A stretch of DNA of 64,000 nucleotides from Marinobacter sp. 1-4A (GTDB lineage Bacteria > Pseudomonadota > Gammaproteobacteria > Pseudomonadales > Oleiphilaceae), in assembly GCF_016597725.1 (NCBI RefSeq), contig NZ_VCGY01000003.1, positions 124,001 through 188,000 on the forward strand, written 5' to 3'. This document shows, one piece after another, positions 25,711 to 35,588 of this stretch; positions within the stretch are counted from its first letter, which is position 1, and every line of letters begins with the position of its first letter. The translations under genes and the position numbers were made by a program. The notes beneath the pieces are model-generated. The model was not told the origin of the DNA, did not search any database, and saw nothing but the letters and a program-made list of their open reading frames with translations.

Positions 25711-27276
25711 ATGTTCGATGCTGCTAAAAAAACTCGCTGGGCCAACGCCCTTATCAGTATATTCATCGGCATCAGTACCTTCTGTATCTATTTCGTTTTA
25801 ATTGTCGCCTTGGTGGTTCAAGGCCTGCTGACATCGCACTATGAAAAGCTCAGTGCTTTGATTTCCGAGGCTGAAAAAATCGGGGCCGAAAGTATCGAAA
25901 TCATTGACCGGCTGAATGCTCTTGCCGTCGACAGTTGCACAGATGAGCTGCTGAACATTATGCGAAAAGAACTGTTTTTCGCCAGCCGAATACGAGACAT
26001 CGGATTTATCAAAGACAAGCACTTAATCTGTACAACGGGTCAGGGAGTTCTTGAAGCGCCGGTCAAACAATCGCCGTGGGATTTCATTAACGAACGCGGG
26101 ATCAAGCATTGGCCGGAAGCCCGCCTTGTTCTTTTTGATGGAGATATTACCGCCACAATTGCAGAAAGAGGCCAGTTCAACGTTGTTTTTGATACCCGAT
26201 GGTTGGAACAGCAGGCTGCCATCAGTACCCATTGGGAACTTGTATACCGCAACAATCGATCCGAAACTCGGCACACCTACGGCGACAAGGGACTGTTTCG
26301 GAATTTGGCTGAAAAATCAGCGCAGGCTGTGACCCTCACATCCACATATTCCGAAGCCTGTAGCACAACCATCCCCTACTGCGCGGGCATGGAAACAAAG
26401 CACCAAGATGTTATCAAACGCAATCAAGCGTTTTCGGCCTATGCGTTGTTGATTGGCATAGCTTTAGGTGTTGGAGCCAGCCTTTTAGTGAGGCCCGCTC
26501 TTAAAAAGCGACTGAGCACTGAGAATCGAATAATCAGAGGCATAAAACAAAACGCCTACTTCCCGTTGTATCAGCCGATTGTCGATTTGGAGAGCGGAAA
26601 GGTTATCGGATGCGAAGTTTTAGCTCGGTTTCAAGATGCCTATGGCGCTATCTATCCCGATGAGTTTATTCCGGTGCTGGCCCGAGCCAAACTTAGCTGG
26701 CCGTTTACCCAGCAAATCATGCAAAAAACCTTGGAGGACCTGAACCTTAAAACCGACTTGCCCGAAGGTTTCAAAGTAAACATCAATCTATTCCCTTCCG
26801 ATATCGCTCAAAGCCGAGTACAAGGTGCGGATATTTCATTGGCGCTTGCTGCATCTCGCTTTCATATTACCTTCGAAATCACCGAAGATGAGCAGCTTGA
26901 CTCGGCAGCGGCCAGAGCTTGCATTGACTGGATCAAGCAGCAGAAATTTGAGCTGGCTGTAGATGACTTTGGCACTGGTTACTCCAACCTATCCAAGGTG
27001 CGTGATCTGGGCTGCAACACCTTAAAGATCGACCGCAGCTTTGTGTTTGATATCGACTCTGGAGGTCTTGGCGCAGTGCTGGTGCCGTTGATGGTCCGTA
27101 TTGCCAGCGAGTTGGGTATGGAGGTCGTTGCCGAAGGGGTCGAGACAGAGGCTCATGCCGCTATTGTTCGTGGAATGGGTGCCCGATTCGCGCAGGGCTG
27201 GGCGTTTGGCAAACCCATGACGGCAGAGGATTTGGAGCAGCGCGTGCACGAAACAGCCTCAACAACGGAGCCCTGA
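25711..27276 (+). CDS. CSS-motif sensor cyclic-di-GMP phosphodiesterase (EAL)
   Basis: Inner-membrane c-di-GMP phosphodiesterase of 521 residues. Two transmembrane helices (about 12-36 and 240-262) bracket a periplasmic CSS domain with paired cysteines (DSCTDELL near 74 and ICTTGQG near 110), the redox-sensitive type. The EAL domain (about 275-515) has the EVLARF variant of EAL, NINLFPSD, EITEDEQ, DDFGTGYSNL and AEGVETEAH, so the catalytic set looks complete. AAGGAAT lies ten bases before the ATG. DsbA/B-dependent control of such proteins is known in enterobacteria. Confidence 0.88.
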   Translation: MFDAAKKTRWANALISIFIGISTFCIYFVLIVALVVQGLLTSHYEKLSALISEAEKIGAESIEIIDRLNALAVDSCTDELLNIMRKELFFASRIRDIGFIKDKHLICTTGQGVLEAPVKQSPWDFINERGIKHWPEARLVLFDGDITATIAERGQFNVVFDTRWLEQQAAISTHWELVYRNNRSETRHTYGDKGLFRNLAEKSAQAVTLTSTYSEACSTTIPYCAGMETKHQDVIKRNQAFSAYALLIGIALGVGASLLVRPALKKRLSTENRIIRGIKQNAYFPLYQPIVDLESGKVIGCEVLARFQDAYGAIYPDEFIPVLARAKLSWPFTQQIMQKTLEDLNLKTDLPEGFKVNINLFPSDIAQSRVQGADISLALAASRFHITFEITEDEQLDSAAARACIDWIKQQKFELAVDDFGTGYSNLSKVRDLGCNTLKIDRSFVFDIDSGGLGAVLVPLMVRIASELGMEVVAEGVETEAHAAIVRGMGARFAQGWAFGKPMTAEDLEQRVHETASTTEP

Positions 27277-27287
27277 GCGGGCTCCGT
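27265..27287. terminator. hairpin between convergent EAL and nhaD genes
   Basis: A perfect 9-base-pair stem (27265-27273 with 27279-27287) with a five-base loop spans the EAL stop codon. Neither strand has a clear U-tract, so termination efficiency is uncertain. Confidence 0.4.
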
Positions 27288-27297
27288 GTTAGGAGGG

Positions 27298-28806
27298 TCA
27301 AAACAAGCTAGCGTTCAACCACATGTGCGTGGCAATCGACGCGACGTACCCAAGCGCGACAACCGGCGCCCAGCGCAAGTGCGACATGATGGTGTAGTAG
27401 CCTCTGGCCTGCCCCATTAGAGCCACACCGGCCGCGGAGCCGATGGACAGCATGGAGCCACCGACACCGGCAGTAAGGGTAACTAACAGCCACTGACCGT
27501 GAGACATATCTGGCTCCATAGAGAGCACAGCAAACATCACCGGAATGTTATCCACGATAGCCGACATAACGCCCACGGCAATGTTGGCGCCCGTTGCGTT
27601 CCAGTCGTTGTATAGCAACTGGGATATTTCAGACAAGTACCCGATGTAGCCAAGCCCGCCCACACACAATACAACGCCGTAGAAGAACAGTAGCGTATCC
27701 CACTCGGTACGTGCCATCGGGTTGAAAATATCAAAGGGTACCGCTTTGTCGAGCCGCTCAAGCAGGCGGGTATTCTTGTGGTTTTCAGCCCACACTCGCT
27801 CGCGTGCAACACCTCGCTTGAAGCTACGCTGCAGGTAATAGCCCAGAAACTGCAAGTAAGCTAAGCCCATCATCATGCCAACCACCGCAGGGAGGTGAAG
27901 GAAGTTGTGGCCCAACACCGCAGTCGTGATGGTGAGGAGAAACAGCACCACAGTGCGGCGAGCGCCGCGCTTCATAATCACAGGATCCGATGTATCTTTT
28001 GGTGGCTCACTCGGAATCGCAAAACTCATGATTACAGCGGGCACAAGGAAGTTAACTGCGGCGGGAATAAACAACCTGAAAAACTCAGTAAACTCAACGA
28101 CGCCTTTCTGCCAGACCATCAGGGTAGTGATATCCCCGAACGGCGAAAACGCTCCACCGGCATTTGCCGCCACCACGATATTAATACAACCAAGGCCGAT
28201 AAAACGCGGGCTGTCCTCACCCACTTTCATCAACACTGCACACATCAGTAATGCTGTGGTTAGGTTGTCGGCAATGGGCGAGATGAAGAATGCCAATAAA
28301 CCGGTGATCCAGAACAGGCTCAGATAGCTGAAACCTTTGCTCACCAGCCAGCCACGAAGTGCATCAAAAAGCTGACGTTCCTCCATCGCATTTATATAGG
28401 TCATTGCCACCAGCAAAAATAGGAGCAGCTCAGAGTATTCCAATAAATTATGTTTCAAAGCCGCATTGGCGCTCTCGGTATCGCCGTTCATGGCCGCCGC
28501 GCCAGCGACCAGAAACCAGATTAAGCCCGCTGCCAGTAGCACCGGCTTGGACTTGCGTAGGTGCAGCTTTTCTTCAAGCATGACGAACGCATAAGCAATA
28601 ACGAAGATTACAACCGCAATGTAACCCACCGGATGGTGAGTCAGGCTCTGGGCGCCAGATTCGGCTGCGCTGGCAAATGCGCTAAACCCAAAAGAAAAAA
28701 TCGCGAGAATGAACACAGTCATTTTCGCGACGAGATTACGGGAGGCGATTGCTTGCGTGCAGCAACGCCGGACGGGAAGCTTTTCAGAACTGTGATTTTC
28801 GGTCAT
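27298..28806 (-). CDS. nhaD: Na+/H+ antiporter NhaD
   Basis: Sodium/proton antiporter of the IT superfamily, 502 residues, with about twelve membrane helices. The family motifs FISPIADNLTTALLM and AIVDNIPVMFAVL, each carrying the helix-breaking Asp-Asn pair, are present. The reading from 28806 has about 28 polar residues before the first helix; an internal ATG at 28722 would start with a signal-like segment (MTVFILAIFSFGFSAFA) as many NhaD proteins do, and may be the true start. Fits a halotolerant lifestyle. A 14-base palindrome lies about 70 bases upstream. Confidence 0.9.
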   Translation of the reverse strand: MTENHSSEKLPVRRCCTQAIASRNLVAKMTVFILAIFSFGFSAFASAAESGAQSLTHHPVGYIAVVIFVIAYAFVMLEEKLHLRKSKPVLLAAGLIWFLVAGAAAMNGDTESANAALKHNLLEYSELLLFLLVAMTYINAMEERQLFDALRGWLVSKGFSYLSLFWITGLLAFFISPIADNLTTALLMCAVLMKVGEDSPRFIGLGCINIVVAANAGGAFSPFGDITTLMVWQKGVVEFTEFFRLFIPAAVNFLVPAVIMSFAIPSEPPKDTSDPVIMKRGARRTVVLFLLTITTAVLGHNFLHLPAVVGMMMGLAYLQFLGYYLQRSFKRGVARERVWAENHKNTRLLERLDKAVPFDIFNPMARTEWDTLLFFYGVVLCVGGLGYIGYLSEISQLLYNDWNATGANIAVGVMSAIVDNIPVMFAVLSMEPDMSHGQWLLVTLTAGVGGSMLSIGSAAGVALMGQARGYYTIMSHLRWAPVVALGYVASIATHMWLNASLF

Positions 28807-28874
28807 GACATCTGGCTCAAAAGTTAGGGGCGCACATTATTAATCAAAGTGCACCCGGCAAACCATAGCTTCCG

Positions 28875-28888
28875 TCAAGTCGACTTGA
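28875..28888. promoter_or_regulatory. 14-base palindrome upstream of nhaD
   Basis: TCAAGTCGACTTGA is a perfect palindrome in the short gap between the end of the acyl-CoA synthetase gene and nhaD, both on the minus strand. Its size and place suit a dimeric repressor or activator site for nhaD; the regulator is unknown. Confidence 0.35.
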
Positions 28889-28948
28889 TCAATGTCGTTT
28901 ACAGTTACTCTGATCCCTATTCTCCCCAAGGGCTGATTTGGAACTTGG

Positions 28949-30751
28949 TCAGCTATACAACGATTCGATCACGTCCGCGTACTTCTCATAGATCTTGCTA
29001 CGGCGTACTTTCATGGTGGCAGTCACTTCGTCATCGTCGTGATCCAACTCTTTGCTCAGCAGGTGAAAGCGCTTGATTTGGGCCACTTGCGGCAGTCTAC
29101 CGTTACCCTTATCCACCTCTGCCTGAATCAGTTCCTGCACTTTCTCATGCTCGGTCAGGCTGCGGAACGTGGTGTAGGCAATCCGCTCCTGCTCGGCCCA
29201 TTTTGCCGCAGTTTCAAAATCCACCTGAATCAGCGCTGAAACATATTTCCGGGCCTCACCGATGACAATGCATTCCTTGATGTATGGGCTCGCCTTAATC
29301 GTATTTTCAATCTCCGTGGGGGAGAGGTTCTTACCGCCAGCGGTAATCATGATGTCTTTGAGGCGATCAACGATTCTCAGTTGCCCATCCTGCCATTCAC
29401 CCACATCCCCCGTGTGCAGCCAGCCGTCTCTTAGAGTAGCCTCCGTTGCTTCATCATTTTTGTAGTACCCTTTGAAGACCGTGCCGCCCCGCATGAGTAT
29501 TTCATCGTGCTCACCCAGTGTCACTTCAAGCCCGGAAACCGCCGTACCGACTGTGCCAAGGCACACTTTGTCTAGGCGTTGAGCCGTTGCAACACCGGTG
29601 CTCTCGGTTTGGCCAAACACCTCAACCAAAGGCACACCTAAAGTGCGGAAGAACTGCAGGATACCTGTTGAAATGGGGGCTGCACCGGTCAATGCGATGG
29701 CGCAACGGCGCAGTCCGATGAAATTCTGCAAAGCACGGAATACCAGCCAGTAGTACAGGCTATAGGTAAGCCGTTCACCAAGGCTCCAGTTTGCTTTGGG
29801 CTTGGTTGCCATAGGCTCGCAGGCCTTTATAGCGCGGGCAAAGAGGGCCTGTCGCAAACGCCCGGTTTCCTGCATCTTGATGTAGATGGAGGAATGGAGT
29901 TTTTCCCAAATACGCGGAACACCCAGAAAAAATGTCGGTGCAATTTCCCGAAGGTCTTCCTGTATCGTGCGCAGGCTTTCACCAAAGCTCACGGCACTGC
30001 CCACATAAACAGGGGCAATATTGGTCAGAGCCTGTTCTGCCACATGACACAGTGGCAGATAGGACAGGCTGGTACTATGTTGGTCTACGCCTAAAAGCTC
30101 TACAAGGCCGGGCGCAGCGGCATGCAGGTTGCCCCAGCTGATCATCGCACCTTTGGGTCGACCGGTAGAGCCCGAGGTGTAGATCATCAAGGCAATCTCG
30201 TCCATTCGCTGGCTGTCGAGCAACGCGTCAATCAACCCGGGGTGGTTTTTCTCGAATTCCCGCCCCATTTTCTCGATGTCGTCGAACGATGAGGGTGGTT
30301 CCGAATAAGACCGGAGCCCCTTCGGATCAATAACAATGTTGTGCTTGAGCTGAGGTAACTCGGGCCAGGCTTCCAGAACTTTATCGGTCTGCTCCTGATC
30401 TTCGCATACCACCATTTCTGCATCACTGTGCTCAAGCACATAGGCCACTTCATTCCATGGGCTGGTAGGATACACCCCCACACAGATCCCTTTCACCAGC
30501 CCTATGCCCATCTGGGCAATAACCCACTCAACCCTGTTTTCGGAAATTATGGCGACGTGGCCACCCTCGGAGAGACCGAGTGCTCGCAGGCCTAAACCAA
30601 AATGCCTCGCCCGTTGGTAATAATCCTGCCAGGAGCAGGCCTGCCAAATACCAAAATCTTTTTGCCTGAGCGCGAGCGTGTCGGGGCGTTCTTTTGCATG
30701 CGCCCGTAGCATTTGTGTCAGCGTAAGATCACGAATTTTCGGTGTGCTCAT
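28949..30751 (-). CDS. AMP-dependent acyl-CoA synthetase (long-chain/aromatic acid type)
   Basis: Adenylate-forming ligase of 600 residues in the FadD15/long-chain acyl-CoA synthetase group. The P-loop MIYTSGSTGRPKGAM is near 180, the A5 motif VFGQTESTG near 385, GWLHTGDVGEW near 460 and the catalytic Lys region TAGGKNLSPTEIE near 490. The ATG at 30751 overlaps the livF stop by four bases, which decides against the GTG at 30760. Last gene of an importer operon, so it likely activates the imported acid; substrate unknown, and specificity cannot be read from sequence. Confidence 0.85.
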   Translation of the reverse strand: MSTPKIRDLTLTQMLRAHAKERPDTLALRQKDFGIWQACSWQDYYQRARHFGLGLRALGLSEGGHVAIISENRVEWVIAQMGIGLVKGICVGVYPTSPWNEVAYVLEHSDAEMVVCEDQEQTDKVLEAWPELPQLKHNIVIDPKGLRSYSEPPSSFDDIEKMGREFEKNHPGLIDALLDSQRMDEIALMIYTSGSTGRPKGAMISWGNLHAAAPGLVELLGVDQHSTSLSYLPLCHVAEQALTNIAPVYVGSAVSFGESLRTIQEDLREIAPTFFLGVPRIWEKLHSSIYIKMQETGRLRQALFARAIKACEPMATKPKANWSLGERLTYSLYYWLVFRALQNFIGLRRCAIALTGAAPISTGILQFFRTLGVPLVEVFGQTESTGVATAQRLDKVCLGTVGTAVSGLEVTLGEHDEILMRGGTVFKGYYKNDEATEATLRDGWLHTGDVGEWQDGQLRIVDRLKDIMITAGGKNLSPTEIENTIKASPYIKECIVIGEARKYVSALIQVDFETAAKWAEQERIAYTTFRSLTEHEKVQELIQAEVDKGNGRLPQVAQIKRFHLLSKELDHDDDEVTATMKVRRSKIYEKYADVIESLYS

Positions 30752-31557
30752 GACAGCCACCGCTTGCGACGCTTGTAGTGTTTGATGTCCCGGTAGCTTC
30801 GGGCTTCGCCTTCTTTGCCGCCAACGCCCAGATAAAACTCCTGAACGTCTTCATTGGACGAAAGTTTGTCTGCCGCACCATCGATTACGATTTTTCCGTT
30901 TTCCATAATGTAGCCGTATGAGGCGATGGCCAGAGACACTGCCGCATTCTGCTCCACCAGTAATATGGCTGTACCCTGCTCTCGGTTTATTCGCGCAATA
31001 ATAGTGAAGATTTCTTCCACCAGCTGCGGCGCTAGACCAAGCGACGGTTCGTCCAGCATGATTAACTCTGGCTGAGCAATCAGTGCGCGACCAAGTGCCA
31101 GCATCTGTTGCTCGCCACCAGACAGATAGCCCGCAAGCTGCTTGCGGCGCTCCCTGAGACGGGGGAAGTAGTCATAAACCAGTTCGTAAGAGTCGTTCAG
31201 AGAGGTTTTACGCCCGCTAAGGGCGTAGGTTGCTGCAACGAGATTTTCCTCAACGGACAGGTCTTCGAATACACGGCGTCCTTCCATCACATGGAAGAGG
31301 CCATCGCGTACCAGTTTTTCCGGTGCCATTCCTTTCAAGGAGCGGCCCTTGAAGCGGATCTCTCCGGCAGTCACCTCGCCATCCTCCAACGCCAGCAGCC
31401 CGGAGACACTCTTCAGCGTGGTGGACTTGCCAGCACCGTTGGAACCCAGCAGCGCCACAATGGCGCCACGGGGAACACGCAGTGACAGGCCCCGGAGAAC
31501 CTGCACCGCCTTGTTGTAAACCACTTCTATGTTATCGATTTCCAGCAAGGCTTCCAT
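30748..31557 (-). CDS. livF: branched-chain-type ABC transporter ATPase LivF (second importer)
   Basis: A 269-residue ATPase with Walker A GSNGAGKSTTLK near 38, LSGGEQQMLALGRAL near 140 and LIMLDEPSLGLAP near 160. It ends in a basic tail (HYKRRKRWLS) longer than usual. No hemerythrin domain, unlike the LivF at 8720-10084. Eight bases separate it from the binding-protein gene. Confidence 0.88.
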   Translation of the reverse strand: MEALLEIDNIEVVYNKAVQVLRGLSLRVPRGAIVALLGSNGAGKSTTLKSVSGLLALEDGEVTAGEIRFKGRSLKGMAPEKLVRDGLFHVMEGRRVFEDLSVEENLVAATYALSGRKTSLNDSYELVYDYFPRLRERRKQLAGYLSGGEQQMLALGRALIAQPELIMLDEPSLGLAPQLVEEIFTIIARINREQGTAILLVEQNAAVSLAIASYGYIMENGKIVIDGAADKLSSNEDVQEFYLGVGGKEGEARSYRDIKHYKRRKRWLS

Positions 31558-31565
31558 AGAGCGTC

Positions 31566-32774
31566 TCAGTCGAGGTGAATCCAGTCAGATACCGGCTCAT
31601 AACGGGCTTCTTTGGCGTTTACACGCCAAATACGACCCACCGGGAAGGACATGTCTTGCACTGTAACCGGAACGCCGATAATGCCGCCGGTATCCCAATT
31701 TTCGATAGACGCTAGAGAGTCAGCCATGTTTTCAGCGGTGAGCTCTTTACCGGCGTCCATGGTGCGCTTAATCACCTCGGTCCAGACCATCGCGTTGAAC
31801 CAGCCCTGCATATAACCGGTCGGACGGTAGCCTGCATCCGGATCGCTCTTTTCTGCCGTAGCGCGCAGTGCGTCGAGCATTGGCCCGCTTTCGGCGCTGT
31901 CATAATAGTTGTAAGGCATAACGCCCATATAGCCGTCAGCATCTGCGCCCATCTTGTTGATAATCAGCTTGTCGCTGGACCAGAAGGTACCCATAAATTG
32001 GGTATCCAACCCCATCTGGCGCATCTGCACCATGAACTCGTTTATGGGCGACAGCACATAGCCGTGGAATACCACAAAGTCCGGGCGCACCCTGCGCAGT
32101 TTCAGGATTTCTGCAGACACATCCACACTGCCGGGTTTGGTAACGATTTCCTCTACAACTTTGATACCCATCTCGGCAGCCTTGGCCTTGCCGTTTTCAA
32201 TAGGGTCTTTGCCGAACTCGGTATCGCTATACACAAAGGCAATGGTAGGCATGTCGCCATCTTTTCCTTGGGTAGCAATGTACTCAAGAATAATGCCGAA
32301 CATCTGGCTGTAGTTCGGGCCGGGAATGAATTGATACGGATACTGCTCATTGTCCGTCAATGCAGTGGCAAAGGAAGCACCGCTCATCAGCGTAGTGCCT
32401 CTGCTGTTCAGTTCGGAGGCAATGGTTTTCATGAACCCGGTACTGTCACCGTAATAAACCGGGACTTTGTTACTGCCGGTGATTTTCTTGAAGGCAGCTA
32501 CGGAGCGGTCAACCTCATAGCCGGTGTCTTCCATTACATACTTCACCGGATGACCGTTAATCCCGCCTTCGCTGTTGATCCAAGTTGTGTAATCCGTAAG
32601 GCCTGCATGAAGATGCACGCCAGCAAAGGCGAACACACCAGACAGAGGAATGGAGCCACCGAATACGATGGGCTCTTTGTCCTGAGCCATAACAGGCGCC
32701 GCAACTGCAAGAGCAGCGGCCATACTACCGACACCTACAAGCCTGCGGCTTTTGTCGAGAATGCTTTTGAACAT
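31566..32774 (-). CDS. periplasmic substrate-binding protein (second importer)
   Basis: LivK-like binding protein of 402 residues with a signal peptide ending near residue 30 (AAALAVAAPVMAQD) and type-1 periplasmic fold (PIVFGGSIPLSGVFAFAG). AAGGAG is well placed before the ATG. It is unusually located after livM rather than first in the operon. A carboxylate substrate is likely because an acyl-CoA synthetase ends the same operon. Confidence 0.87.
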   Translation of the reverse strand: MFKSILDKSRRLVGVGSMAAALAVAAPVMAQDKEPIVFGGSIPLSGVFAFAGVHLHAGLTDYTTWINSEGGINGHPVKYVMEDTGYEVDRSVAAFKKITGSNKVPVYYGDSTGFMKTIASELNSRGTTLMSGASFATALTDNEQYPYQFIPGPNYSQMFGIILEYIATQGKDGDMPTIAFVYSDTEFGKDPIENGKAKAAEMGIKVVEEIVTKPGSVDVSAEILKLRRVRPDFVVFHGYVLSPINEFMVQMRQMGLDTQFMGTFWSSDKLIINKMGADADGYMGVMPYNYYDSAESGPMLDALRATAEKSDPDAGYRPTGYMQGWFNAMVWTEVIKRTMDAGKELTAENMADSLASIENWDTGGIIGVPVTVQDMSFPVGRIWRVNAKEARYEPVSDWIHLD

Positions 32775-32810
32775 GTTACTTCTCCTTGCGGCTTCTTGTT
32801 GTTTAATCCA

Positions 32811-33854
32811 CTAGTTCTTGAAAGGCCATAAACTGAAAAAGCGCCGAATGCGGTGCCAGATCTCCGCCAGCCCATGCGGTTCAAAAATAAGAAAACCGAC
32901 GATCAAAACACCGAAGATGATCTCAAGCATTGGTGACATGAATATCGGTGCGTTCGGATAAAATGGCGTCAAAGCTGCTGTGAGCAGTTTCAGAGCTTCA
33001 GGAATCAGCGTCATAAAGGCCGCGCCCAGAATACCGCCCAATAGATTGCCCATGCCGCCGACAATTACGGCAGCCAGATAAAAAATAGACATAGAGAGCG
33101 GGAAGCTCTCTGGCGTGACCACCCGATAAAAATAGGCAAACAATCCGCCCGCCACACCGGCATAAAACGAACTTAGAGCGAAAGACATCAGCTTGTAGCG
33201 CAAAAGGTTAATGCCGAGTATTTCCGCCGAAATATCCCGATCCCGGATTGCGATGAACGCTCGGCCCGTGCGGGTTCGGAATATGTTGGTGGCACCAAAA
33301 ACCATGAGTACCGCCAACGGTACAATGATGAAGTACATCTCAAAATCGCTTTGGAAGCTGAGCCCGAATAAGTGGGCGGGCTCCAGACTCAACCCGCCCA
33401 TTCCACCGGTTACAGACTCCCACTCGGCAAAGATAAAGTGCAGGAAAACACTGGCGGCCAGAGTCGCAATCGCAAGATAAAGCCCCTTTACGCGCAAAGA
33501 TGGAAGTCCCACCAGAATGCCTACTGCTGCGGCAAGCAGCCCTGCGAGCAAAAGCGTTACAGGGAAAGGCAACGCCGAGTTCGCAGACAACCAAGCCACC
33601 GTATAGCCACCCACCCCCATAAAGCCCGCCTGCCCGAGAGAAATCAGGCCGGTAAAACCGGTAAGGATGTTAAGGCCTGTGGTGCTTATAACCGCAATGC
33701 CCACCATACAGCCCAAATACAACAGGTAGGCGTCGGCCATAAACGGGAACACTGCCAGCACCAGCAGTAAAACAGCGAACCAGACTTTCTGGGTAGAACT
33801 CTTCCAGATAGACTCATCGGCCTCATAGCTCTGTTTTGCGTCACCAATGCGCAT
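32811..33854 (-). CDS. livM: branched-chain-type ABC transporter permease LivM (second importer)
   Basis: A 347-residue permease with the LivM signature GLNILTGFTGLISLGQAGFMGVGGY near residue 60 and a C-terminal LIFEPHGLAEIW. About 30 polar N-terminal residues precede the first helix. One base separates it from livH, so the two are translated together. Confidence 0.88.
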   Translation of the reverse strand: MRIGDAKQSYEADESIWKSSTQKVWFAVLLLVLAVFPFMADAYLLYLGCMVGIAVISTTGLNILTGFTGLISLGQAGFMGVGGYTVAWLSANSALPFPVTLLLAGLLAAAVGILVGLPSLRVKGLYLAIATLAASVFLHFIFAEWESVTGGMGGLSLEPAHLFGLSFQSDFEMYFIIVPLAVLMVFGATNIFRTRTGRAFIAIRDRDISAEILGINLLRYKLMSFALSSFYAGVAGGLFAYFYRVVTPESFPLSMSIFYLAAVIVGGMGNLLGGILGAAFMTLIPEALKLLTAALTPFYPNAPIFMSPMLEIIFGVLIVGFLIFEPHGLAEIWHRIRRFFSLWPFKN

Positions 33855-33855
33855 C

Positions 33856-34734
33856 TTATACTCGCTCTATATCGTGGGTGCCGAAAAGGCCATAAGGACG
33901 GAAAACCAGAATGACCGCCAGCACCGCGAAGGTTGCTGGCATACGGTACTCGCCGCCCAAATAGGCGCCTGCAACGGTTTCCAGCCACCCTATGAATACA
34001 CCGGCAACCAGAGCACCAACGATGCTGTCGAGCCCTCCAACAATCACTACCACCAGAACACTCAGGCCGATGGCGCCAAACTGTGGGCTCAATCCACCGG
34101 TTGCCGCCACCAGAACGCCCGCCAGCGAAGCAGCGAGAGAACCAAACACCCAGGCCAGATTAAACACCCGGCGCACGTTGATACCCATGGAGTAAGCGGC
34201 GGCCTGATCCGAAGCGGTAGCGCGCAGCGCAACGCCACCCCGGGAAAAGCGGAAATACAGCAAGTAAATGATGAGCATTGCTGCACCGATGAGAAAGCCG
34301 TAGGCAATCTTTGGGGCCAAATACATTTCACCGATGAAAACCGGTTTGCGGGGCAGAAAGTCTGGCAAAAGCTGAGGATCCGCTCCCCAGATCATCTCTA
34401 CCACTCCCACCAGAATACTGGCGATTCCGATGGTGACCATAACCACGGAAATGGAGGATTCCCCCAGCATCGGGCGGATCATGACTTTTTCAATCACGCC
34501 GCCGAGGAGGCTTCCGCCAAGAACCGCCAGCGGCAGAGCGACCCAAGGCGACATTTCCATGCCCCCGGCAAAGGCTAGAAATAGGTAGGCCGCGAACATC
34601 ATGATCTCGCCAATGGCGAAATTGATGACCCGGGTAGCTTTATAAATGATGACGAAGCCCAGCCCTATCAGGGCGTAAAGACCGCCCATCGCCAGACCCG
34701 CGAGGCTGATTTCCCCAAAAAATAACCAGTCCAC
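33856..34734 (-). CDS. livH: branched-chain-type ABC transporter permease LivH (second importer)
   Basis: A 292-residue permease with YALIGLGFVIIYKATRVINFAIGE at about 20-43 and the conserved GGLDSIVGALVAG near 230. The start is GTG immediately after the livG stop with no gap, which implies coupled translation. Confidence 0.88.
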   Translation of the reverse strand: MDWLFFGEISLAGLAMGGLYALIGLGFVIIYKATRVINFAIGEIMMFAAYLFLAFAGGMEMSPWVALPLAVLGGSLLGGVIEKVMIRPMLGESSISVVMVTIGIASILVGVVEMIWGADPQLLPDFLPRKPVFIGEMYLAPKIAYGFLIGAAMLIIYLLYFRFSRGGVALRATASDQAAAYSMGINVRRVFNLAWVFGSLAASLAGVLVAATGGLSPQFGAIGLSVLVVVIVGGLDSIVGALVAGVFIGWLETVAGAYLGGEYRMPATFAVLAVILVFRPYGLFGTHDIERV

Positions 34735-35550
34735 TCAAGCCACCTCGCGTTCTGGGTTCAGTTTCTTACGCAGACTGTCCATATCACTAGTGCCCAGATA
34801 GGCTTCAATAACTTGTTGGTTGTTCTGCACGTCTGCAGGCAGGCCTTCTGCAATCACTTGACCGAAATTAAGCACGGCGATGTGATCGGAAATATCCATG
34901 ACCATGCCCATGTCATGTTCCACCATCAGCACGGTTACACCCCACTCTTCCCGAATATCCAGAATAAACCGGGCCATATCTTCTTTTTCTTCACGGTTCA
35001 TCCCGGCGACTGGCTCATCCAGCAAAAGCACCTTGGGCCGCATAGCCAGAGCGCGGGCCAGCTCTACGCGCTTTTGCAAACCATAAGACAAGTTGGCGAC
35101 CGGCTGGCGCCTAATATGGTCAATTTCCAGAAAATCGATGATATGGCGCTCCACTTCCTCGCGTACCGCCATTTCCTCGCGACGCGCAGCGCCAAAATAG
35201 GCCAGAGAGCCCAGCAGGCCGCTCTTCATGTGTACATGAGCACCCAGCTTGATGTTATCGAGCACCGTCATGCCTCGAAACAGTGCAATATTCTGGAAGG
35301 TGCGAGCCAACCCCATGGAAGCACGTACCGGTGGCTTTACTCCCGTAAGTGCCTTGCCCTGATAGCTGATAGTGCCTTGCTGGGGTTTATAGAAGCCCGA
35401 GATGCAGTTGAAGAGAGAGGTTTTGCCAGCGCCATTGGGGCCGATCACAGTTGTCACTGTGTTTTCTGGCACGCGGAAACTGACACCTTGAAGTGCCTTC
35501 ACACCACCGAACGACAGCGAAAGATTACTTATTTCGAGGATACTGGACAT
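34735..35550 (-). CDS. livG: branched-chain-type ABC transporter ATPase LivG (second importer)
   Basis: A 271-residue ATPase, first gene of the operon. Walker A GPNGAGKTSLF near 38, LSYGLQKRVELARAL near 155, VLLLDEPVAGMN near 175 and EHDMGMVM near 210. The ATG at 35550 has GGGGA five bases upstream; the GTG at 35562 overlaps that ribosome site and is rejected. It is divergent from the enoyl-CoA hydratase gene, with an ACGT-N2-ACGT element between them. Confidence 0.88.
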   Translation of the reverse strand: MSSILEISNLSLSFGGVKALQGVSFRVPENTVTTVIGPNGAGKTSLFNCISGFYKPQQGTISYQGKALTGVKPPVRASMGLARTFQNIALFRGMTVLDNIKLGAHVHMKSGLLGSLAYFGAARREEMAVREEVERHIIDFLEIDHIRRQPVANLSYGLQKRVELARALAMRPKVLLLDEPVAGMNREEKEDMARFILDIREEWGVTVLMVEHDMGMVMDISDHIAVLNFGQVIAEGLPADVQNNQQVIEAYLGTSDMDSLRKKLNPEREVA

Positions 35551-35588
35551 TATTCCCCGCACATGAGCGATTATGTTTATTGTTGTTT

